DNA from: Rhizobium indicum
Lineage (GTDB): Bacteria; Pseudomonadota; Alphaproteobacteria; Rhizobiales; Rhizobiaceae
NCBI RefSeq assembly: GCF_005862305.2
Contig: NZ_CP054021.1
Location: 1,984,001 to 2,048,000 of the forward strand
Length of the DNA: 64,000 nucleotides
Direction: 5' to 3'
Each line of letters opens with the position of its first letter. Position 1 is the stretch's first letter. Both the position numbers and the translations under genes were made by a program. Positions 25,375-34,721 of this stretch are shown one piece after another. The notes beneath the pieces were generated by a model. That model saw only the letters and a program-made list of their open reading frames with translations. It made no database searches and was not told where the DNA came from.

Positions 25375-26652
25375 CTAATTATTCCCGACGCCGCAGGCGG
25401 CGTGATAGTCCGCAAGACTCTTCGTCACCCTCCAGATCAAAACCTGTTCCGGATCGAGCGGCGCATCTGCGAATTCCTGTGCGGCCGGCATGTGCTGCCA
25501 AAACAAGGGCAGCGGTACGGTTTGCCCTCGAAGGGCCTCGCACAGCTGCCGGACGGCATCTTGGGCTTCAGCCGACGCCCAATAATAGCGAATGCGGTCA
25601 GACAGCGAGTAATGACGCAGCCAGCGCATCTCGGCGTTTGTGCCGTGGTAGTGGCGGCTCCAGTTGCCCGGCTGATCAAGCATCAGCGCTTCCATCGCCG
25701 CATAGAGCGGACGCTGGCCGTAATCGGGCAAGAGGTCCGACGCGATCGCATCCAGCGCGTAGAGCGCTTCGCGCAGGACGAAGGTCAGCTCGGGACCGAC
25801 CTTCAGAATGGGAAACCCATCTCCCACCAGCGCGGTCAACGGCCGAGTCCCCTGATAATCCGTCGAGTGAGCCTCGAAGACGAACTGCGGCTCCTTGGTG
25901 AGCACCGATTTCAGCGCGTCTATCTTGCTCCGATCATACAGGATGACATTCTGATTGCCGAACTCGACACCCGGCTGAACGACCAGACCGATCGCCCGTC
26001 CAAACGCTTGGTCGAGTCCGGCCTGCGCAAAGATCCGGCGGTGGACTTCGATCGTCTTCAGCGCCGCTGCGGCAGCCGTCGGTTCGATGGTTGTCAGGGC
26101 ATGATCGGCCCCGCCTGGCGGCGGCACTTCCGTGCCGATGACGTAAACCGGCATTGCGCCGCCAGCCCTCTTCGCCGAGGCCTCGGCGACCGCCGCAAGC
26201 CGGGCGGCGCGATGGGCCGTGGTTTCGTCATCGAGCGCCACCGGCTCGCCCTTGCAGCCCATCGAGGCATCGAGGTGAATCTTGCGGAATCCGGCCTCGA
26301 CATAGGCGGCAACCATCTTCTCCGCCTCGGCCATGGCCTCTTCCGCAGGGCGGTCGCGCCAGGGATTGGGGCCGAGATGGTCACCGCCGAGAAGGATGAG
26401 ATTTTCGGGACACCCCTCCTCCGCCGCGATCTTCATCACGAGGGACGCGAAGTCGCTTGGTGTCATTCCGGTGTAGCCGCCGAGGTGATTGACCTGGTTG
26501 CAGGTCGCTTCGATCAGGACTGTGCTCTCCTGTTGCCGCCCGTGTCGGAGTGCTGCCCGAAGCACGATCGGATGGGCCGAGCATACGGAGGTCACGCCCC
26601 TCGTGTGGCCTTCGATCCTCAGCCTGGCCAGTTCGTTGAGATGCACCTGCAT
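25375..26652 (-). CDS. GatZ/KbaZ-family protein (tagatose-phosphate pathway)
   Basis: 425 residues from the ATG at 26652, overlapping the kinase stop as TGATG. VCSAHPIVLRAAL, then LIEATCNQVNHLGGYTGMTP, then LGGDHLGPNPW are diagnostic of the GatZ/KbaZ family. Classic GatZ is a non-catalytic partner of a tagatose-bisphosphate aldolase, but here no GatY is encoded nearby. In Agrobacterium a GatZ relative acts as a D-tagatose-6-phosphate 4-epimerase next to a PfkB tagatose kinase. The identical adjacency here makes that the better guess: tagatose-6-P to fructose-6-P. Confidence 0.88.
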   Translation of the reverse strand: MQVHLNELARLRIEGHTRGVTSVCSAHPIVLRAALRHGRQQESTVLIEATCNQVNHLGGYTGMTPSDFASLVMKIAAEEGCPENLILLGGDHLGPNPWRDRPAEEAMAEAEKMVAAYVEAGFRKIHLDASMGCKGEPVALDDETTAHRAARLAAVAEASAKRAGGAMPVYVIGTEVPPPGGADHALTTIEPTAAAAALKTIEVHRRIFAQAGLDQAFGRAIGLVVQPGVEFGNQNVILYDRSKIDALKSVLTKEPQFVFEAHSTDYQGTRPLTALVGDGFPILKVGPELTFVLREALYALDAIASDLLPDYGQRPLYAAMEALMLDQPGNWSRHYHGTNAEMRWLRHYSLSDRIRYYWASAEAQDAVRQLCEALRGQTVPLPLFWQHMPAAQEFADAPLDPEQVLIWRVTKSLADYHAACGVGNN

Positions 26653-27629
26653 CACGGGCGCCTTTCCGTTGAAGCGATGAACGCATCGAGTTCCTGCTGA
26701 GTGCCGGCACCTTCCATCGGACCGAGGACCGTCACGTTGCGGGCGCCAGCGGCCGAGCCGTAGGTCAGAGCTTGCTGCGGAGACATTCCGAGCCGCCGGC
26801 AGGTAAGATACGCACCGCCGAAGCAGTCGCCGGCGCCCGTGGGGTCGACCTCTTGAACGACAAATGCCGGAGCGTCGATGCGGTCTCCTTGCCTGCCGAA
26901 ATAGGTCGCGCCGTCGGCTCCGCGCTTCAGCACGATCTCCTTGACGCCCATCTCGAACAAGCGGCGGATCGCTTCTGCCTCGCCTTCGACGCCGGCGGCA
27001 CGCTCAAGCTCCTCTCCGGACGGCAGAAGCAGATCGGCGGCAGCGACAAGCTTGGAAAAGCGGCGCTCGGTGTCCTCGTTCAGCTTCAATTCCTTGCGAA
27101 TGTTTGGATCCACCGAGAGCGTTCCCCCGCGCGCCTTGACGATGTCGACGGCCTTGTCGATCACTTCGCGCGCACTGGGGACCGACAGAGCGGAACCCAT
27201 CACGTGAAGATGGCCGCTCCGATTGATGAGATCGCCGACCGCTTGAGACCAGCCGAAGCGCGCAGCTGCTGATGTGGCGATGTTGTAGACGAAATCCCGG
27301 GAGCCATCCTTGCGATAGCGGACAAAGGCGCTTCCCGTGGGATAGTCCGGATCGATCGAGATCGTCGAAACATCGACGCCGTCGCGTTTGAGGCGATCGG
27401 TATTGACACGGCCGAAATCATCGTCGCCGACGGCGCCGACCATTGCGGCCTTGCCGCCGAGGCGGCCACATTGCGAGATGAAGATCGCCGGCGCTCCGCT
27501 CGCGAACGGACCGACGAGCGGCTGGGCTTTAAGAAAACCGTCTCCGACCGTCGTGGCGACGATCTCGACGAGGATCTCCCCTACGCAAACCGTGGGACCA
27601 AGCTGGTCCGGAGCCAGTACTGAGGTCAT
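26652..27629 (-). CDS. PfkB-family kinase, tagatose-kinase-like
   Basis: 325 residues from the ATG at 27629 (AGGA about eight bases upstream; a TTG two codons earlier is less likely). VCVGEILVEIVA begins the fold, FISQCGRLGGKAAMVGAVGDDDFG is the sugar-binding part and EVDPTGAGDCFGGAY the C-terminal PfkB signature with the catalytic Asp. Overlap with the GatZ-like gene (TGATG) indicates coupled steps: ketohexose to ketohexose-6-phosphate, then 4-epimerisation. The tagatose assignment comes from context and from the known Agrobacterium pairing. Confidence 0.87.
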   Translation of the reverse strand: MTSVLAPDQLGPTVCVGEILVEIVATTVGDGFLKAQPLVGPFASGAPAIFISQCGRLGGKAAMVGAVGDDDFGRVNTDRLKRDGVDVSTISIDPDYPTGSAFVRYRKDGSRDFVYNIATSAAARFGWSQAVGDLINRSGHLHVMGSALSVPSAREVIDKAVDIVKARGGTLSVDPNIRKELKLNEDTERRFSKLVAAADLLLPSGEELERAAGVEGEAEAIRRLFEMGVKEIVLKRGADGATYFGRQGDRIDAPAFVVQEVDPTGAGDCFGGAYLTCRRLGMSPQQALTYGSAAGARNVTVLGPMEGAGTQQELDAFIASTERRP

Positions 27630-27659
27630 TTGCAATCCTGCTTTCGATAGTTCTTGTCG

Positions 27660-28886
27660 TCAACTCGTCGCCGATTGGACCGGCGCACCGTCCTCGCTGC
27701 CGAACTCCTCGCTCTCCAATGACAGAAAGCGCTGGTGCAACATGCATGCCGCTCCGAAGGCGGAGCCGAACTCCGCATCATCGTCCACGACAATCTCAGG
27801 CATGGGGAAAGGTATACTCTGGCCCTCCGACATGTGAACCGCCACGCGGGCGGCCACCATCGGGTAGAGAGACGCCACGGAGCCCCCCAGCACGATCCTG
27901 TCCGGGTCGAGCAGACGACAGGCCTGCAGCAATGCATATGCGAGATGGCGCGACCAGGTTTCGGCGATATTGACCGCGGCCGGGACACGGTCATGAACGT
28001 CGCCAAGGAATTCCTGCAGATCGACGTGCTTACGTCCAATAGCCTCGCGATACTGCCTGATCAGCACTTCGCGACCGATCAGCTGTTCAAACTTCTGACC
28101 GCCGCTTCCCGGCACCAGAGTGTGGCCGATTTCGCCCGCCAGGCCGTGGCCGCCCCGGAACAGCTTGCCATCGATCATGATGCCGCCGCCGACGCCGGTT
28201 TCCATGAGCAGGAACAGGGTCACGCCTGAGACGCCGTGACGGTAGCTGTCGCCGATCGCAAACGCGTTGGCGTCGTTTTCAACCGCGATCGGGACAGCGG
28301 CCGGGACGGCGGCCAGGAAGGCAGATCGCCCAATCTCCTTCAACGACACCTCTCGCCAGCCGATGATGGGTGCGAGGGTGACAATTCCGTCCGGCCGGAT
28401 GTGGGCCGGCGCCGATATGCCGAGACCCTTGCACCGTCCGATCATCCCTTTCGCCATCGCACTGACAATCAGCTCGACGCCCTGCGCCACGGCCGCCTCC
28501 ACCGTCGAAGACGGTGTGTCGAACGCCATCTTCCGACATGCCCGAACTTCGGCGGAGAGATCAACAACTGCAGCCGATATATGCTCGACGCCAATCTCTA
28601 TCCCGACGAAGAATGCGGCATCGGGAACCAGTTCAAGCATAATGCCTGGACGCCCGGCACGGGAAGGCTCCAAGCGCTGTTTGCCGCTCTCGTCCGACTC
28701 CTGAACGAACCCGCCTTCCGTCAACTCGGCGACGATCTCTCCCGAGGACGACCGATTCATCCCGAGCTTCCGGGCGAGATCGGCCCGGCTGAGGCTTCGG
28801 TGGGCATAGATCGTCTGCAAGGCGGCGACGATATTGTTCTGTCGGATCCTGCGCGGCGAACTTCCGATGGAGACGGTGTCGTTCAT
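27660..28886 (-). CDS. ROK-family transcriptional regulator
   Basis: 408 residues. The N-terminal winged helix reads RQNNIVAALQTIYAHRSLSRADLARKLGMNRSSSGEIVAEL. The ROK sugar-kinase-like domain follows (FVGIEIGVEHISAAVVDL, ENDANAFAIGD, METGVGGGIMIDGKLFRGGHGLAGEIGH). The zinc CxCGxxGC motif usually found after GEIGH is absent; the segment reads VPGSGGQKFEQ. It sits between the epimerase (62-base gap) and the kinase gene (30-base gap) and probably controls the divergent promoters at 29.8-30.1 kb in response to a sugar. Confidence 0.92.
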   Translation of the reverse strand: MNDTVSIGSSPRRIRQNNIVAALQTIYAHRSLSRADLARKLGMNRSSSGEIVAELTEGGFVQESDESGKQRLEPSRAGRPGIMLELVPDAAFFVGIEIGVEHISAAVVDLSAEVRACRKMAFDTPSSTVEAAVAQGVELIVSAMAKGMIGRCKGLGISAPAHIRPDGIVTLAPIIGWREVSLKEIGRSAFLAAVPAAVPIAVENDANAFAIGDSYRHGVSGVTLFLLMETGVGGGIMIDGKLFRGGHGLAGEIGHTLVPGSGGQKFEQLIGREVLIRQYREAIGRKHVDLQEFLGDVHDRVPAAVNIAETWSRHLAYALLQACRLLDPDRIVLGGSVASLYPMVAARVAVHMSEGQSIPFPMPEIVVDDDAEFGSAFGAACMLHQRFLSLESEEFGSEDGAPVQSATS

Positions 28887-28948
28887 ATTTCAATTCCCTT
28901 CAGTCGGCCCAACCCTTACACGACTGGAACAGGCTGTCAGAAGGATAA

Positions 28949-29833
28949 TCAGGGCCGCGCGTTTGTGGCGCGGCGGCGCTTGGCCTCGTCATATTTCAGC
29001 TCGATGTAGCGCTTCGCGTGCGCCGCGAGCGGATCATTCTCCTCCCAGGTGTCGCGCCAGATGGCGCAGGCGAGCGACAGGCCTTCGTCCACGACCGTCG
29101 TCGAGAAGCTCTCGAACACGATGTCGCGCTTGTAGTCGATGTCGAGCAGGGCGTCGAAGATCAGATCGAAGTTGATGACGCCGTCTCCGAGGTAACCGCG
29201 GTTGCTCTCGCCGATGTGGAAGTAACCGATCTTGTCGCCGGCCAGGCGGATCGCGGCGGCCGGATTGGCTTCCTCGATATTCATGTGGAATGTGTCGAGG
29301 TGGAGACGGACATGCTCCGATCCGGTCTCGGCGATGAACTTCAGCCCCTGCGCCGCCGTATTCAGCAGGTTGGTCTCGAACCGGTTGACAACCTCCAGGA
29401 CGAGGTCGACGTTCGCTTGTCTGGCGACTTCGGCGGTCGCGGCGATCGCGGCGACGCTGTTGTCCCAGCCCTTCTTCGTCGGCTGGCGATTGTACTTGGT
29501 ATGCGCGGAATAGAGAATCCCGCCCAGCTTGTTGCCGCCGATATCACGGACCGCCCGAACGGCGTCGGCCAGCGTCTGCTTGCCGGCGGACACCGCAGAG
29601 GTATCCTCGCTCGATACGTCCTTGTCGAGCGGCAGACCCATCGTCACGCCAATCTCCACGTCAAGCGACTGCGCAAGTTTTGCCAGTCGATCGAGATTGA
29701 ATTTCTCGGGGCGCAGATAGGCAAATTCGATGGTGCGATATCCGTGTTCGGCCGTCTTGTTGAGGGCCATTTCCAGCCCTTCCTGCGTTTGGCCGCCTGT
29801 CCATACAAATGAATGGATACCCAATCGACGCAT
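28949..29833 (-). CDS. ketose 3-epimerase (D-tagatose/D-allulose 3-epimerase family)
   Basis: 294 residues from the ATG at 29833 (GGAGGAAAAGGCT upstream). TIM-barrel isomerase with the four metal ligands visible in order: Glu in LVLEVVNRFETN, Asp in HLDTFHMNIEE, His in FHIGESNRG and Glu in VFESFS. EVVNRFE and HxGExNRG are the exact signatures of D-tagatose/D-psicose 3-epimerases. It interconverts C3-epimeric ketohexoses in the cytoplasm and would feed the linked kinase. It is the first gene of the minus-strand operon and diverges from the ABC importer. Confidence 0.9.
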   Translation of the reverse strand: MRRLGIHSFVWTGGQTQEGLEMALNKTAEHGYRTIEFAYLRPEKFNLDRLAKLAQSLDVEIGVTMGLPLDKDVSSEDTSAVSAGKQTLADAVRAVRDIGGNKLGGILYSAHTKYNRQPTKKGWDNSVAAIAATAEVARQANVDLVLEVVNRFETNLLNTAAQGLKFIAETGSEHVRLHLDTFHMNIEEANPAAAIRLAGDKIGYFHIGESNRGYLGDGVINFDLIFDALLDIDYKRDIVFESFSTTVVDEGLSLACAIWRDTWEENDPLAAHAKRYIELKYDEAKRRRATNARP

Positions 29834-30130
29834 AGCCTTTTCCTCCAAAAAATGCCTTTGGTTGCGCACAGTGCTATGCCATTTAGTTTGGCAAGACAAC
29901 AAATAATTTTGGGTTAAAATCTTTTGCTGCTTTGCAAAATTACCTTGCAACGCAATATTTTAAGTCTTCGGACACCGCGTTCCGTCCTTCAACGGAAATT
30001 AGTTTCTGCAAAAATCAAAGGGATAGATCCACGATTTGCATGTTTAGACAACAAATGTTGCGTCGGTGGTTTTTTTGGCCTACACAAAAGGCCGGCGAAA
30101 TGATCTCGCTGCACTTTGGGAGGATTGAAA
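29834..30130. promoter_or_regulatory. divergent promoter region with two AGACAACAAAT sites
   Basis: AGACAACAAAT occurs at 29894-29904 and 30046-30056 in the same orientation, 152 bases apart, one near each divergent gene. The region is AT-rich relative to its surroundings. These are candidate operators for the ROK regulator encoded in the left operon. No gene is seen here. Confidence 0.45.
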
Positions 30131-31564
30131 ATGAATTATGCTTTGAAGGCTAGCGCGCTTGCGCTGACGCTCAGCCTCGCCACTACCGCGTCGCCGGCCT
30201 GGGCTGACTTCTGGTCCGACGCCGGCGCCAAATTCAAGGGCGTGACACTGCATGGCGTCACCGAAAGCACGCCGCCATCGAACTACATCAGGAACGTGCT
30301 GGCTCCGGAATTCGAAAAGAAGACCGGCATCAAGGTCGACATCGAGACGACGTCCTGGGATCAGATGTACGACAAGGCCATCAAGGACATGGAAGCCAAG
30401 ACCGGCATCTATGACATGGTCTACATCGAGCAGGACATCATCTACTCCTATCTCGCCAGGAATTTCCTCGTCGACATCACGAAGACGCTGAAAGACCAGC
30501 CGGATCTCAAGGCGCCGACCTACGACGACGCCAACTTCACCAGCTTTGCCGACTACTTCAAGGACGCGAGCGGCGATCTCTTCGGCGTTCCGATGGAAGC
30601 CTTCCTGAAGGCGTATCTCTATCGCAAGGACCTCTTCGACGATCCGAAGATCAAGGAAGCCTTCAAGAAGGAAACCGGCAAGGACTTGAAGCCGGCGACC
30701 ACACACGCGGAATACACCGAGATCGCCGACTTCTTCACGAAGTACGGCAAGGACAACGGTATGGAGCTCTGGGGCACCACCGCTCAGGCACATACAGGCC
30801 ATCCGGCGTCCTGGTATGAATTCTTCGAGTCCATCGCGCCGACCTTCGGCGTCTACAATTGGGGCATCGACGCCAAGAACAACTATGCGGCGACGGTCGA
30901 ACATGGCGGCGCGATGAACGGCGACAAGGCAAAGGCCGCGTTGAAGTACTGGCTGCACCTGCGCGACATCGCTCCTCCGGAATCGACGCAGTCAACCTGG
31001 ACGGAAACTGCAACGACGTTTGCCGCAGGCCGTGTCGCCCAGGGACTGATCTACGGTGAGAACGCCGCGTGGATCGCAAGTGATCCGGCGCAGTCGAAGG
31101 TGGTCGGCCAGGTCGGTTTCGCTCTGCCGCCGCTCGAGCCGGGCGTGCTGGACGACGCGAAAGCCGGAAAGGGTTATATCGGCTATTACGATGGCGGTGC
31201 CTTCGGCGTGCCGGTCACGTCCAAGAACAAGGAAGCGTCGCTGCTGTTCCTCGAATTCATCGGTCAGAACGAAGTGCAGCCCGATTGGGCCATCGCCGCA
31301 CCGCGCATCACCAATACGGCGACGTTCGACGATCCGAAGGTGAAGGAGATGGACGTCAAGCTCGGCGGCTTCTACACAATGCTGAAGGACGACGGCAAGC
31401 TCTTCGCCGGCGCTCCCCCCTACCCCTTCCATGCGCAGGTGCGTGAAGCGACCGCTCCTATCTTCTACGACATCCTGACCGGCAAGATCGGGCCCGATGA
31501 AGGCCTCGACCAGATGGCGGCCAAGGCCGAAGAAGAGCTCACCTCGCTCGGCTATCGCAAATAA
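30131..31564 (+). CDS. ABC sugar transporter, periplasmic solute-binding protein (CUT1)
   Basis: 477 residues from the ATG at 30131 (GGGAGGA upstream). Signal peptide: [25 protein letters not shown], with predicted cleavage after AWA before DFWSD. The mature part has the family-1 extracellular binding protein layout ([44 protein letters not shown]). First gene of a CUT1 importer with two permeases, a small membrane protein and an ATPase. A strong hairpin after the stop would make this transcript more abundant than the membrane genes. Ligand is inferred to be a hexitol or ketohexose from the surrounding enzymes. Confidence 0.93.
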   Translation: MNYALKASALALTLSLATTASPAWADFWSDAGAKFKGVTLHGVTESTPPSNYIRNVLAPEFEKKTGIKVDIETTSWDQMYDKAIKDMEAKTGIYDMVYIEQDIIYSYLARNFLVDITKTLKDQPDLKAPTYDDANFTSFADYFKDASGDLFGVPMEAFLKAYLYRKDLFDDPKIKEAFKKETGKDLKPATTHAEYTEIADFFTKYGKDNGMELWGTTAQAHTGHPASWYEFFESIAPTFGVYNWGIDAKNNYAATVEHGGAMNGDKAKAALKYWLHLRDIAPPESTQSTWTETATTFAAGRVAQGLIYGENAAWIASDPAQSKVVGQVGFALPPLEPGVLDDAKAGKGYIGYYDGGAFGVPVTSKNKEASLLFLEFIGQNEVQPDWAIAAPRITNTATFDDPKVKEMDVKLGGFYTMLKDDGKLFAGAPPYPFHAQVREATAPIFYDILTGKIGPDEGLDQMAAKAEEELTSLGYRK

Positions 31565-31580
31565 AACATCCTCCCCAACT

Positions 31581-31606
31581 TGACGGGTCGTTCCGACGAC
31601 CCGTCA
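31581..31606 (+). terminator. intercistronic hairpin after the binding-protein gene
   Basis: TGACGGGTCGT (31581-31591) and ACGACCCGTCA (31596-31606) form a perfect 11-bp stem with a TCCG tetraloop, 16 bases past the stop. No long T-run follows. Its position between binding protein and permease is the usual place for a 3'-end-protecting or partially terminating stem. Confidence 0.65.
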
Positions 31607-31661
31607 TCTTCCGTTCCCAGATGGAGCGGACGTCCACATAACGTTCAATGGGGGATAGGCG

Positions 31662-32537
31662 ATGCATTCGCAGAAGCTCGGGTGGCTGTTGCTGTCACCG
31701 ACCATAGTGATCCTCGGACTGTTCGGGATCTTTCCTTTCATCTACGTCCTCTGGGTCTCTTTCCATTCATGGAACCCGTTCGCGGCCAATCCCGGCATGA
31801 TCTTCAACTGGGCTGAGAACTATCGGCGGCTCGTCTTCGACCCGCAGTTCCTGGCATCGCTCGGCATAACCCTGACATTCGTCTTCTTCGCGGTCGTGTC
31901 GGAACTGGTCCTCGGCTACATCCTCGCCCAAGCGCTGCTCAAGGACTTCCCCGGAAAAGCGGTGTTTCGCACGATCCATACGCTGCCGCTGATCATGGCG
32001 CCGATCATTGTCGGCTCCGTCTGGAAGCTGATGACCACCCCGTCGATCGGCATCATTCCCTATCTCCTGAGGAGCTGGTTCGGCTACGATCTGAATATCG
32101 GCCAGAGCGCCGTCGCGGCCTTCACCGTCACTGTCATCATGGACATCTGGCACTGGACGCCGCTCGTCACCCTCTCGCTAATCGCCGCACTCGTCTCGCT
32201 TCCATCAGACCCGTTCGAGCAGGCGCAGATCGACGGCGCCGGCAAAAGCCAGATCTTCTGGCACATCACGCTCCCCCTGATCCGCCCGGCCCTGCTCGCC
32301 ACGGTGTTCATCAGGCTTATGGACGCGCTGCGCACCGTCGACGAAGTCCTGATGCTGACCGGCGGCGGTCCGGGTTCTTCGACGCGCTACATCGGCGTCC
32401 ATATCTTCAGGGAAGTCTTTCCCAAGACGAATTACGGCTACGGTTCGGCGATCTCCGTCATCGTCCTCTATCTCACCATCGTCGTCTGCTGGCTGCTCTA
32501 TGTCGGCTTGATTGCGCCCCGCGTGAAGAGAGGTTGA
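31662..32537 (+). CDS. ABC sugar transporter permease (MalF type)
   Basis: 291 residues, six predicted membrane segments starting at LLLSPTIVILGLFGIFPFIYVLWVSF. The cytoplasmic coupling loop EAA motif is EQAQIDGAGKSQIFWHITLPLIRPALL. It partners the next permease to make the inner-membrane channel. The reading frame begins about 55 bases after the hairpin; GGGGGATAGGCG precedes the ATG. Four bases separate it from the second permease. Confidence 0.94.
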   Translation: MHSQKLGWLLLSPTIVILGLFGIFPFIYVLWVSFHSWNPFAANPGMIFNWAENYRRLVFDPQFLASLGITLTFVFFAVVSELVLGYILAQALLKDFPGKAVFRTIHTLPLIMAPIIVGSVWKLMTTPSIGIIPYLLRSWFGYDLNIGQSAVAAFTVTVIMDIWHWTPLVTLSLIAALVSLPSDPFEQAQIDGAGKSQIFWHITLPLIRPALLATVFIRLMDALRTVDEVLMLTGGGPGSSTRYIGVHIFREVFPKTNYGYGSAISVIVLYLTIVVCWLLYVGLIAPRVKRG

Positions 32538-32541
32538 AGCG

Positions 32542-33378
32542 ATGAAGACCCGTTTTCCCTGGCTTCCGGTCGTCCTGTGGACCTTGATAAGCCTCGCGAC
32601 CCTTTTCCCGATCTACTGGCTCTTCGTCATATCGGTGAAACAGCCGTTCGACCTGTTTTCGACGCCCGATGTCATTCTCCGGAGCTTCTTCTGGAAGAAC
32701 TACCAGGACGTGCTGACCAATCCGACCTTGCGCGGATACATGCTCAACTCGATGATCATTTCGTCGGGCAACGCGCTGCTCGTCACCACGCTCGGCTTCC
32801 TTGCCTGCTACGCCCTGACGCGCTTCGACCTCGCCGGCAAGGAAAGCATCTTCTTCTGGACGATCACCAACCGCATGGCGCCGCCGGCGGTCTTCCTGCT
32901 GCCGCTTTTCCTGCTGCTGACGCAGGTCTACAGGATCGGCGACTTCTCGCTCGCCGATTCCAAGCTGGGCATGATCCTGGTCTACTGCTCCTTCAACCTT
33001 CCTTTCGCCATCTGGACGCTGCGCCCGACCGTGGAAGGCATTCCGAAGGAATTGGACGAGGCGGCCTATATGGACGGCGCGAGCCCATGGACCGTCCTCT
33101 ATGATATCATCTTTCCTTTGGCACGGCCCGGACTTGCGGTGACGCTGATCCTGACCTGGGTGTTTGCGTGGAACGAATATCTGCTGGCGGCGACGCTTAC
33201 CAACTTCCATGCGCGGACACTCACCACCGGCCTGTCGGAATATGTGACGACGACGGGGACGGCCTGGGGCATCATGGCCGCGATCTCAATGCTGACATTG
33301 GTTCCGGCGCTCATCGTCTTTTCAGTAGTCCAGCGTCACATCGTCGCCGGCCTGACCTTCGGCGCCGTGAAAGGATGA
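32542..33378 (+). CDS. ABC sugar transporter permease (MalG type)
   Basis: 278 residues with six hydrophobic segments. The EAA loop is DEAAYMDGASPWTVLYDIIFPLARPGLA, typical of the MalG-side subunit, and the C-terminus QRHIVAGLTFGAVKG is the usual family ending. It pairs with the upstream MalF-type permease and the UgpC-like ATPase. The stop is followed within four bases by a small membrane protein gene, so all are one operon. Confidence 0.94.
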   Translation: MKTRFPWLPVVLWTLISLATLFPIYWLFVISVKQPFDLFSTPDVILRSFFWKNYQDVLTNPTLRGYMLNSMIISSGNALLVTTLGFLACYALTRFDLAGKESIFFWTITNRMAPPAVFLLPLFLLLTQVYRIGDFSLADSKLGMILVYCSFNLPFAIWTLRPTVEGIPKELDEAAYMDGASPWTVLYDIIFPLARPGLAVTLILTWVFAWNEYLLAATLTNFHARTLTTGLSEYVTTTGTAWGIMAAISMLTLVPALIVFSVVQRHIVAGLTFGAVKG

Positions 33379-33382
33379 AACG

Positions 33383-33589
33383 ATGACGTCTCAATCAGGA
33401 AACAACGAACGCAAGCCGGGATTTCTGCCGATCGAAACGAACTGGTTCGACCGGCTCTTCATCTCGATCGTGATCTGGGTCGCGCTCTCCCTGTTCTGGA
33501 TGCGGTTCATCGAGCCGTTCGGGCCTTCGGTATGGTTTGCGGCGGCAATCTCGGCAGTCCTTGGCGCCTATGTCGTCTGGAAGGGATGA
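33383..33589 (+). CDS. small membrane protein of the CUT1 importer operon
   Basis: 68 residues with a polar N-terminus (about 20 residues), then two hydrophobic segments (LFISIVIWVALSLFWMRF and VWFAAAISAVLGAYVVW) separated by EPFGPS. It lies four bases after the permease gene and before the ATPase. Similar tiny membrane proteins sit in several rhizobial sugar ABC operons and may stabilise the permease complex; none has a firm function that I know of. Coding is supported by position, spacing and hydrophobic pattern. Confidence 0.7.
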   Translation: MTSQSGNNERKPGFLPIETNWFDRLFISIVIWVALSLFWMRFIEPFGPSVWFAAAISAVLGAYVVWKG

Positions 33590-33648
33590 GCCGATGAATT
33601 CCGTCAACAACACCAAAACACAAGCCTTGCTGCTTTAGGAGAACGACA

Positions 33649-34710
33649 TTGGCAAACGTACAGGTTAGCGACGTCACCAAGAAGTATGGCTCTCTTCAGG
33701 TCATGCATGGCGTCAGCGTCGACATCGAGGACGGCGAATTCGTCGTTCTGGTCGGTCCCTCCGGATGCGGCAAGTCCACCCTGCTCCGGATGATCGCCGG
33801 GCTGGAGACGGTCAGCAGCGGAGACATCCGGATCGGCGGCCGTGTCGTCACCGACGCTCCTCCAAAGGAGCGTGACATCGCGATGGTCTTCCAGAGCTAC
33901 GCGCTCTATCCCCACAAGACCGTCGCGGAGAATATGGGCTTTCCGCTGAAGATGGCCAAACGTCCGAAGGCCGAGATCGACGAGAAGGTCGGCAGGGCGG
34001 CCGAGATCCTCGATCTGACGCGTTATCTCGACCGCTATCCGAAGCAACTGTCGGGCGGACAGCGTCAACGCGTGGCGATGGGTCGTGCCATCGTCCGAGA
34101 TCCGAAGGTCTTCCTGTTCGACGAGCCGTTGTCGAACCTCGACGCCAAGCTCCGCGTCACCATGCGCGTCGAGATCAAGGAGCTTCACCAGCGGCTGAAG
34201 ACCACCACCGTCTACGTCACGCACGATCAGATCGAGGCGATGACGATGGCCAACAAGATCGTGGTGATGCGCGATGGTAGGGTCGAGCAGATCGGCAAGC
34301 CACTCGATCTCTACGACTTCCCCGTCAACCTCTTTGTCGCCGGCTTCATCGGCAGCCCATCGATGAACTTCCTTGAGGGCCGCATAGCCACCCGCGACGG
34401 CAGGAAGATCGTCGTCACCGACCAGGGCATCGCCCTTCCGATGGCGGACACAAATGCGGATGAAGGACGAGCCGTTACCTACGGCATACGACCGGAGCAC
34501 ATCACGATCGGCGAAGAAGGCGTTCCGGTCGAAGTCTCGGTGTTCGAGCCGACGGGTTCGGAGACGTTGATCTTCGGCCGCACCGGAGGCGTGCCGATCG
34601 ACGCGCTGATCCGCGAGCGCATCGAGGTCGACCCCGGACGGACGATGTACTTCCACATCGATCCCCGACGTGCGCATATCTTCGATCGGGAAACAGGCCA
34701 GAGACTTTAG
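33649..34710 (+). CDS. ABC sugar transporter ATP-binding protein (UgpC/MalK type)
   Basis: 353 residues starting at a TTG (33649) with AGGAG eight bases upstream. GPSGCGKST is the Walker [16 protein letters not shown] the signature, [12 protein letters not shown] the Walker B and VTHDQ the switch His. The C-terminal TOBE/MalK regulatory domain follows ([27 protein letters not shown]). It powers the importer encoded just upstream. The unusual TTG start may lower its level relative to the permeases. An L-xylulose-reductase-like gene begins 11 bases later. Confidence 0.94.
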   Translation: MANVQVSDVTKKYGSLQVMHGVSVDIEDGEFVVLVGPSGCGKSTLLRMIAGLETVSSGDIRIGGRVVTDAPPKERDIAMVFQSYALYPHKTVAENMGFPLKMAKRPKAEIDEKVGRAAEILDLTRYLDRYPKQLSGGQRQRVAMGRAIVRDPKVFLFDEPLSNLDAKLRVTMRVEIKELHQRLKTTTVYVTHDQIEAMTMANKIVVMRDGRVEQIGKPLDLYDFPVNLFVAGFIGSPSMNFLEGRIATRDGRKIVVTDQGIALPMADTNADEGRAVTYGIRPEHITIGEEGVPVEVSVFEPTGSETLIFGRTGGVPIDALIRERIEVDPGRTMYFHIDPRRAHIFDRETGQRL

Positions 34711-34721
34711 GAGATCGACCC

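Noticed and set aside
33594..33638. 14-codon frame ([14 protein letters not shown]) before the ATPase gene
   Set aside because: Very short, with no ribosome site of its own beyond the overlap with the preceding stop; could be chance.
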